A DNA stretch of 64,000 nucleotides, taken from the NCBI RefSeq assembly GCF_001293465.1, contig NZ_JSYZ01000023.1, forward strand, positions 20,386 to 84,385. Reading direction: 5' to 3'. This DNA comes from Pseudomonas asplenii (lineage in GTDB: Bacteria > Pseudomonadota > Gammaproteobacteria > Pseudomonadales > Pseudomonadaceae). Numbering within the stretch: position 1 is the stretch's first letter; each line of letters starts with the position of its first letter. Below the pieces are notes generated by a model, which saw nothing but the letters and a program-made list of their open reading frames with translations, was not told the origin of the DNA and searched no databases. Made by a program: the position numbers and the translations under genes. Below, in pieces: positions 59,554 through 64,000 of the stretch.

Positions 59554-60333
59554 TCAGAGCACGCGGCTGAGAAAGGCCCGGGTACGGGCATGGGTCGGAT
59601 GGTTGAAGATCTGTTCCGGCGGGCCCTGCTCGATCAGTTCGCCCTGGTCGAGCACCACCACGCGGTCGGCGACTTCCCGGGCAAAACCCATTTCATGAGT
59701 GACCACGACCATGGTCATGCCCTCCTCGGCCAGCTCCTTCATCACCTGCAGCACCTCGCCGACGATTTCCGGATCGAGGGCGCTGGTGGGCTCGTCGAAG
59801 AGCATCGCCTGGGGTTTCATCGCCAGGGCCCGTGCAATCGCCACCCGCTGTTGCTGGCCCCCGGAAAGCATCGACGGGTAATGCCCGCCCTTGTCCGCCA
59901 GGCCGACCCGGGCCAGCAGTTGCCTGGCCTGCTCCAGGGCCTCGGCCTTGGGCACGCCGAGCACCTGGATCGGCGCCTCGATGATGTTTTCCAGCGCGGT
60001 CATGTGCGGGAACAGGTTGAAGCGCTGGAAGACCATGCCGATGTCCCGGCGCTGGCGAGCGATATTGCGCTCGGAGTCGCGCACCCGGCTGCCGTCGGGA
60101 CGCTCGCGATAGCCCATGGCATGGCCGTTGACGCGGATGCGTCCGCCCTGGATGTCTTCGAGCAGGTTGATGCAGCGGATGAAGGTGGTCTTGCCCGAGC
60201 CCGAGGCGCCGATCAGCACCACCACTTCACCGCGCCGGACCTGCAGCGACACGCCCTTGAGAATCGGCAGATTGCCAAAGGACTTGTGAATGTCCAGCGC
60301 CTCGATCACCAGCTCTTCGCTTTTGTGCGCCAT
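59554..60333 (-). CDS. Polar amino acid ABC transporter ATP-binding protein
   Basis: The 259-residue protein has Walker A GASGSGKT at residues 42-49, signature LSGGQQQRVAIARAL, Walker B MLFDEPTSALDPE, and a D-loop and H-loop typical of GlnQ/HisP-type ATPases (VVVTHEMGFAREVADRVVVL). The chosen ATG lies two bases from the permease stop, and the longer frame upstream is not used. It energises uptake by the adjacent permease and binding protein. Confidence 0.95.
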   Translation of the reverse strand: MAHKSEELVIEALDIHKSFGNLPILKGVSLQVRRGEVVVLIGASGSGKTTFIRCINLLEDIQGGRIRVNGHAMGYRERPDGSRVRDSERNIARQRRDIGMVFQRFNLFPHMTALENIIEAPIQVLGVPKAEALEQARQLLARVGLADKGGHYPSMLSGGQQQRVAIARALAMKPQAMLFDEPTSALDPEIVGEVLQVMKELAEEGMTMVVVTHEMGFAREVADRVVVLDQGELIEQGPPEQIFNHPTHARTRAFLSRVL

Positions 60334-60335
60334 GC

Positions 60336-61112
60336 TCAGCGTCCTCTCAGCAGTTTCAGGGAGCCGCGGCCGAACATCCGGCTGGCGGCCGGTGGCGACG
60401 AGTCCGGCCGGTCGGAGCGACCGGAACGGCTTTCCAGCCAGCGCTGGAAGAAGCCCCACAAGGTCGTCAGCAGCAGGAAGTAGATGGCCACCACCAGGTA
60501 CAGCTCGAACACGCGGAAGGTCGCCGAAGTGACCATCTGCGTGCTCAGCAACAGCTCCTGCACGCCGATCACGCTGACCAGGGTGGTGTTCTTCAGCATC
60601 ACGTTGAACTCGTTGCCGATCGGCGGCACGATCACCCGAAAGGCCTGGGGCAACACGATGCGGCGCATCAGCTTGCCGAAGGTCATGCCCAGGGACCGCC
60701 CGGCCTCGTACTGGCCCTTGTCCACCGCGCCGATGCCGGCGCGGATGATCTCGGCCATGTAGGCGCCTTCATTCAGGCCCAGGGCGATGATCGCCGCCTG
60801 GATATTGCCGGGCACCACCAGGCCGAACAGCGAGATATCCTCGAAACGAAAGACGCCCCCCGCAGCCAGTGCCGTGTAGAGAAAGACGATCTGCACCAGC
60901 AACGGCGTGCCGCGCATCAGCCACACGTAAAAGCGTACCGGCCATTGCAGCAGCGGGTTGCCGGACAGGCGCATCAGCGCCGCCGCCAGACCCAGCACGC
61001 AGCCCAGCAGCATGGCCAGCACGGCGATCAGGCAGGTCAGCCACAGCCCCGTGAGGTACACCCCGCTGGGCTGCAACAGGTACTGCCAGAACACATCCCA
61101 GTTGAAGTTCAT
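60336..61112 (-). CDS. Polar amino acid ABC transporter permease
   Basis: The 258-residue protein has five to six membrane segments and the HisM/GlnP EAA loop GQYEAGRSLGMTFGKLMRRI followed by VLPQAFRVIVPPIGNEFNVM. It begins MNFNWDVFWQYLLQP. As the only permease gene it probably works as a homodimer. It sits between the binding protein gene (12 bases upstream) and the ATPase gene. Confidence 0.94.
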   Translation of the reverse strand: MNFNWDVFWQYLLQPSGVYLTGLWLTCLIAVLAMLLGCVLGLAAALMRLSGNPLLQWPVRFYVWLMRGTPLLVQIVFLYTALAAGGVFRFEDISLFGLVVPGNIQAAIIALGLNEGAYMAEIIRAGIGAVDKGQYEAGRSLGMTFGKLMRRIVLPQAFRVIVPPIGNEFNVMLKNTTLVSVIGVQELLLSTQMVTSATFRVFELYLVVAIYFLLLTTLWGFFQRWLESRSGRSDRPDSSPPAASRMFGRGSLKLLRGR

Positions 61113-61124
61113 CGATGCTGTTCC

Positions 61125-61931
61125 TCAGTCGAGGGTGTCGCTGCTGACATGCCAGGTGCCCAGCAATTTGGCGTAGCTGCCATCGCTGCGCATGTCGTTG
61201 ACGATCTGCTGCACCGCGGCGCTCAGTTGCGCGTCGTCCTTGCGGATGCCCAGGCCGGTAAGGATGCGGCTGAAGGCCGGCACGCCCTCCTCGAACAGGT
61301 CCGGCGCCATCGCGGCGTAGTAGCCGGCGGTCTCGACCGTGGTGCCGTAGGCATCCACCTGGTTGATGCGCAGGGCCTGGAAGGCGTCGGTGTCGGTGTT
61401 GTAGACCACCACCTTCATGGGCGCCTTGCCGGCCTTGGTCAGGCTGTCGTTCTGGGCGTCGAGCAGGGTCTTGATGGTGGAACCGTTGAGCACCGCAACC
61501 TTGTGCCCGGACAGGCTGTCCAGGGTCTTGAGCCCCTTGGGATTGCCCTTGGGTACCACCACCGCCTGGCTGGAGTACATGTAGTTGACGATATCGATCA
61601 CCTGGCGCCGTTCGGGCTTGTCGAACAGTTGGTCGACGATCATGTCGCACTGCCCGGCGAGCAGCGCCGGCACCAGGCCGGAGAACGGAATCACCCGCCA
61701 CTGCACCGGTTTATTGCCCAGGCGCCTGGCGATCTCCAGGCCGAGGTCGACGGTCAGCCCGCGGGGCTTCTGCGCTTCGTCGAAGGACACCAGGGGTGGC
61801 GAATCCATCCCCGAGCAATAAGTGAGTTTTTCGACCGACTTCAGGCGCTCCGGCACCTGGGGCGCGGCGGCGGCCCATTGCGCGGACAGCCCGAGGGAAA
61901 CAGCCAGCAGCAAGGCACGGCGTAAATGCAT
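61125..61931 (-). CDS. Periplasmic amino acid-binding protein of the ABC transporter
   Basis: The 268-residue protein has a signal peptide (RRALLLAVSLGLSAQWAAA, cleavage after about Ala22) and the SBP_bac_3 fold: LTYCSGMDSPPLVSFDEAQK, LEIARRLGNKPVQWRVIPFS, GQCDMIVDQLFD. It should bind a polar amino acid or derivative in the periplasm. The frame runs five codons further upstream, but the ATG chosen begins the signal peptide. It is the first transporter gene of the minus-strand operon. Confidence 0.92.
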   Translation of the reverse strand: MHLRRALLLAVSLGLSAQWAAAAPQVPERLKSVEKLTYCSGMDSPPLVSFDEAQKPRGLTVDLGLEIARRLGNKPVQWRVIPFSGLVPALLAGQCDMIVDQLFDKPERRQVIDIVNYMYSSQAVVVPKGNPKGLKTLDSLSGHKVAVLNGSTIKTLLDAQNDSLTKAGKAPMKVVVYNTDTDAFQALRINQVDAYGTTVETAGYYAAMAPDLFEEGVPAFSRILTGLGIRKDDAQLSAAVQQIVNDMRSDGSYAKLLGTWHVSSDTLD

Positions 61932-62002
61932 GACCAGACACTCCACTTCGTTGGAAAACGGCAGGATTCAAAGTCAACACACGGGCGGGTTCGGACCCGC
62001 CT

Positions 62003-62671
62003 CTATTTTTCCGATTGCAGGAACTGGATCAGCGCCGGCACGGTGCCCTCGATGTGCTCGCGAACCACGGCTTCGACCTTCGCCGCATCACCGGAGCGGA
62101 TCGCATCGAGAATCACCGCGTGTTCATCGCGGGCGCTGAGGGGTTTCTCGCCGTGCTGCAGCCACAGGCGCATGGGCGCCTCGATCAGCGAGTACAGCGC
62201 GAAAATCTGCTTCATCAGCCGCGGGCGACCACTGAAGCTGCACAAATGTTCGTGGAAAGCGCGATGGCGACTGACCCACTGCGCACCGTCATCGCGATAG
62301 TCGTCCATCTCGTCGAGCATGCGCTCCAGCGCCGCCAGTTGACGCTCGCCGATACGGCCGACAGCGATCCGCACCGCCAGGCCCTCAAGGGCGCTGCGCA
62401 TCTCGAATACCTCATGCAGCTCATCGATATCCAGGCCACTGACCACCGCGCCGCGGTTGGGGCGCAGGGTCACCAGGCCCTGGGCATCGAGGCGGCGAAA
62501 GGCCTCGCGCACCGGCATGCGGCTCATGCCGATTTCCGTGGCGATGTCCTCGGCAATCAGGCGGTCACCCTGGCGGTAGCGGCCGTTACAGATGGCCTGC
62601 AGCAGGAAGTTGTAGGCCTCCTCCTCGGCGGTCTGGGGCTGACGGTCTACATAGGCGGGAGCGAATTGCAT
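62003..62671 (-). CDS. GntR-family (FCD) transcriptional regulator
   Basis: The 222-residue protein has a GntR winged helix at residues 10-75 (ICNGRYRQGDRLIAEDIATE, MSRMPVREAFRRLDAQGLVT) and an FCD all-helical effector domain with metal-binding His residues in HRAFHEHLCSF. It precedes the ABC transporter and GGT-family genes on the same strand and is their likely regulator. The chosen ATG is 15 codons inside a longer frame; the upstream part reads poorly and covers the putative operator. Confidence 0.92.
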   Translation of the reverse strand: MQFAPAYVDRQPQTAEEEAYNFLLQAICNGRYRQGDRLIAEDIATEIGMSRMPVREAFRRLDAQGLVTLRPNRGAVVSGLDIDELHEVFEMRSALEGLAVRIAVGRIGERQLAALERMLDEMDDYRDDGAQWVSRHRAFHEHLCSFSGRPRLMKQIFALYSLIEAPMRLWLQHGEKPLSARDEHAVILDAIRSGDAAKVEAVVREHIEGTVPALIQFLQSEK

Positions 62672-62682
62672 GACGGCACCTT

Positions 62683-62712
62683 TTGTATTTTTGTATCCAA
62701 TTATCCATGGAT
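62683..62712. promoter_or_regulatory. Putative GntR operator
   Basis: Just upstream of the GntR gene, TTGTATCCAA (62691-62700) is an inverted repeat resembling FCD-type GntR sites (TTGTATACAA). A preceding TTGTATTTTT (62683-62692) and the palindrome ATCCATGGAT (62703-62712) add to the cluster. Autoregulation by the GntR protein is inferred. Confidence 0.45.
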
Positions 62713-62919
62713 GCAAAACAGCAAACTGTGTGCCAGGTTGCAGGGCGGAGGTTTAAGGGACTGATAGGGAAGGGAAAGAGCTTCGCAAATGGGAGATGGA
62801 CGGTTGAGGGGGAACAGAGGTGAGTGCTACCGAATGGCTCACGGAGTGCACCGCGAGTGTGCAGGTTGGCGGTTGGGTAACAGTCCGTGGCCCGCCTCGT
62901 CCCGAAGCCAAGGAGCAAG

Positions 62920-62940
62920 ACGCCGGCTCAACGCCGGCGT
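62920..62940 (-). terminator. Rho-independent-like terminator after the SDR gene
   Basis: ACGCCGG (62920-62926) pairs with CCGGCGT (62934-62940) across a 7-base loop, starting 5 bases after the stop of the minus-strand SDR gene. The following bases on that strand (CTTGCTCCTTGG) are moderately T-rich. Confidence 0.55.
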
Positions 62941-62944
62941 GGGT

Positions 62945-63736
62945 CTAGAAAGCGCTCTTTATCACGCCCCCATCGGCTCGCAACGCAGCGCCCGTCGTGG
63001 CCGACGAAAGCGGACTGGCCAGATAGGCCACGAGGGAGGCAATCTCCTGCGGTGAGCCAAATCGCTTGATGAGCGAGGTGGGGCGAACCTTCTCGAAAAA
63101 GGCCTTTTCGAACGCTTCGAACGATTGCCCCTCGGCTTTGGCAAGGGTCTCGACGAATTCGCCCACTCCGCGCGATTTCGTCGGCCCCGGCAGGACGCTG
63201 TTGACGGTAATGCCCGTGCCGGCAACGGCCTCGGCCAAGCCACGCGAGACGGCAAGCTGCGCCGTTTTCGTCACCCCGTAGTGGATCATTTCGACCGGAA
63301 TCTGCACCCCGCTTTCGCTCGAGATGAAAATAATACGCCCCCAGTCGGCCCGCCTCATCGCCGGCAGAAACAGGCGAGCCAGGCGTACACCACTCAGCAC
63401 GTTGACATCGAAGAAACGTTGCCAGTCCGCGTCAGGGATCTCTTCAAACAGCTTGGGCTCGAAGATGCCCAGGTTGTTGACCAGAATGTCCACCTGCGGA
63501 TAGCGTCGTGCGACCTCTTCGGCTGCGGCGGCCGTGCTCAGATCGCCCGCGAACCCCTGCACATCGCCACCGGTCTGCGCTTTCAGTTGCGCAACCACAT
63601 CGTCCACAGACGACTGGGAGCGGCCGTTGACGATGACACGGGCGCCCTCCTGCGCCAACGTGCTGGCGATCGCCAGGCCAATGCCGGCCGTGCTCCCGCT
63701 GACCAGCGCGAGTTTGCCTTTCAGATTCAGGTCCAT
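62945..63736 (-). CDS. Short-chain dehydrogenase/reductase
   Basis: The 263-residue protein has the Rossmann cofactor motif GSTAGIG (14-20), the NNLG structural motif (LVNNLGIFEP), the catalytic Ser in FISSESG, and the Tyr153-x-x-x-Lys157 pair in YGVTK. It is a typical SDR oxidoreductase; the Asn-Gly-Arg-Ser segment after the second strand suggests NADP preference. AAAGGAG precedes the chosen ATG, while the frame remains open 54 codons further upstream without a good start. The substrate is unknown. It stands alone at the end of the window. Confidence 0.92.
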   Translation of the reverse strand: MDLNLKGKLALVSGSTAGIGLAIASTLAQEGARVIVNGRSQSSVDDVVAQLKAQTGGDVQGFAGDLSTAAAAEEVARRYPQVDILVNNLGIFEPKLFEEIPDADWQRFFDVNVLSGVRLARLFLPAMRRADWGRIIFISSESGVQIPVEMIHYGVTKTAQLAVSRGLAEAVAGTGITVNSVLPGPTKSRGVGEFVETLAKAEGQSFEAFEKAFFEKVRPTSLIKRFGSPQEIASLVAYLASPLSSATTGAALRADGGVIKSAF

Positions 63737-64000
63737 CGGTGACTCCTTTTTCGTGGGTGAAGTAGACAGGACGGCACCGAGTCTTGAACAACGGGATGCC
63801 GCCAACGGGTTCACATACGCGCAATCGAGGCGCCACCACCGACCGGCGCAGCCGTACCGGTCACAACAGACGAATCGTCCGACACAAGATGGATGCACGG
63901 GTTAAGGCGCACGAAAGAGTCTAGGCTATGTACGAAATCGCTTGAAACTTGGTTATGCGGCGTTAAAAACCGGCTCGGAATGCTCATTGACAACCAGTCA

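Noticed and set aside
63737..64000. Possible insertion-sequence end or 60-codon frame at the window edge
   Set aside because: No transposase reading frame, terminal repeat or ribosome site can be confirmed within the window.
1..64000. CRISPR array, rRNA or tRNA genes
   Set aside because: No regularly spaced direct repeats and no rRNA or complete tRNA pattern were seen on either strand.

Overview
The window looks like chromosomal DNA of an environmental Pseudomonas, most likely of the fluorescens/putida type. This rests on GC-rich genes, the gene families present, and a pair of inverted REP elements (3176-3264) of the kind typical of that genus. No rRNA, tRNA, CRISPR array or intact transposase was found.

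Region 1 (1-3320) carries a DUF1963-like protein, a LysR regulator, a RidA-family protein and a short AraC regulator. Region 2 (3321-14574) is a complete 4-hydroxyphenylacetate (HPA) catabolic cluster. The hydroxylase is of the two-component Acinetobacter C1/C2 type and lies on the minus strand with hpaR and hpaA. The homoprotocatechuate meta-cleavage operon hpaG1-G2-E-D-F-X-H-I runs on the plus strand from a recognisable sigma70-like promoter overlapped by GTTAAC repeats. Together they take HPA through ring hydroxylation, ring cleavage, dehydrogenation, isomerisation, decarboxylation, hydration and aldol cleavage to pyruvate and succinic semialdehyde.

Region 3 (14575-34187) is mixed accessory DNA. 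It holds a decayed VapC toxin, a periplasmic solute-binding protein, a DUF1444-like protein and a D-threonine aldolase-like enzyme with a divergent LysR gene. A small cluster follows with two exported mono-heme proteins (19408-21897 and 23968-25323), a nucleoside hydrolase, and a 45-residue secreted cysteine-rich peptide gene (23257-23394). Next come two envelope proteins, an AraC regulator, a GST with divergent LysR, and a LuxR / outer-membrane protein / MFS / class II deacetylase group.

Region 4 (34215-39808) has a chemoreceptor and glcDEF (glycolate oxidase). Region 5 (39853-57132) is the most unusual part: seven tightly packed minus-strand genes (388, 320, 456, 1498, 824, 1438 and 774 aa; 17.3 kb). 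They encode very large, beta-rich-looking proteins without signal peptides, plus a glycosyltransferase-like enzyme. The first two are paralogues, the 1498-aa protein looks like DUF6603, and the last carries kelch-like blades resembling those of the exported heme protein at 19408-21897. No function is known to me for this operon, and it is the best candidate for an undescribed system. It ends 44 bases before glcD.

Region 6 (57133-64000) has a decayed Xre/ParS-like gene, a gamma-glutamyltransferase-family enzyme with a polar amino acid ABC transporter and a GntR regulator, and an SDR oxidoreductase.
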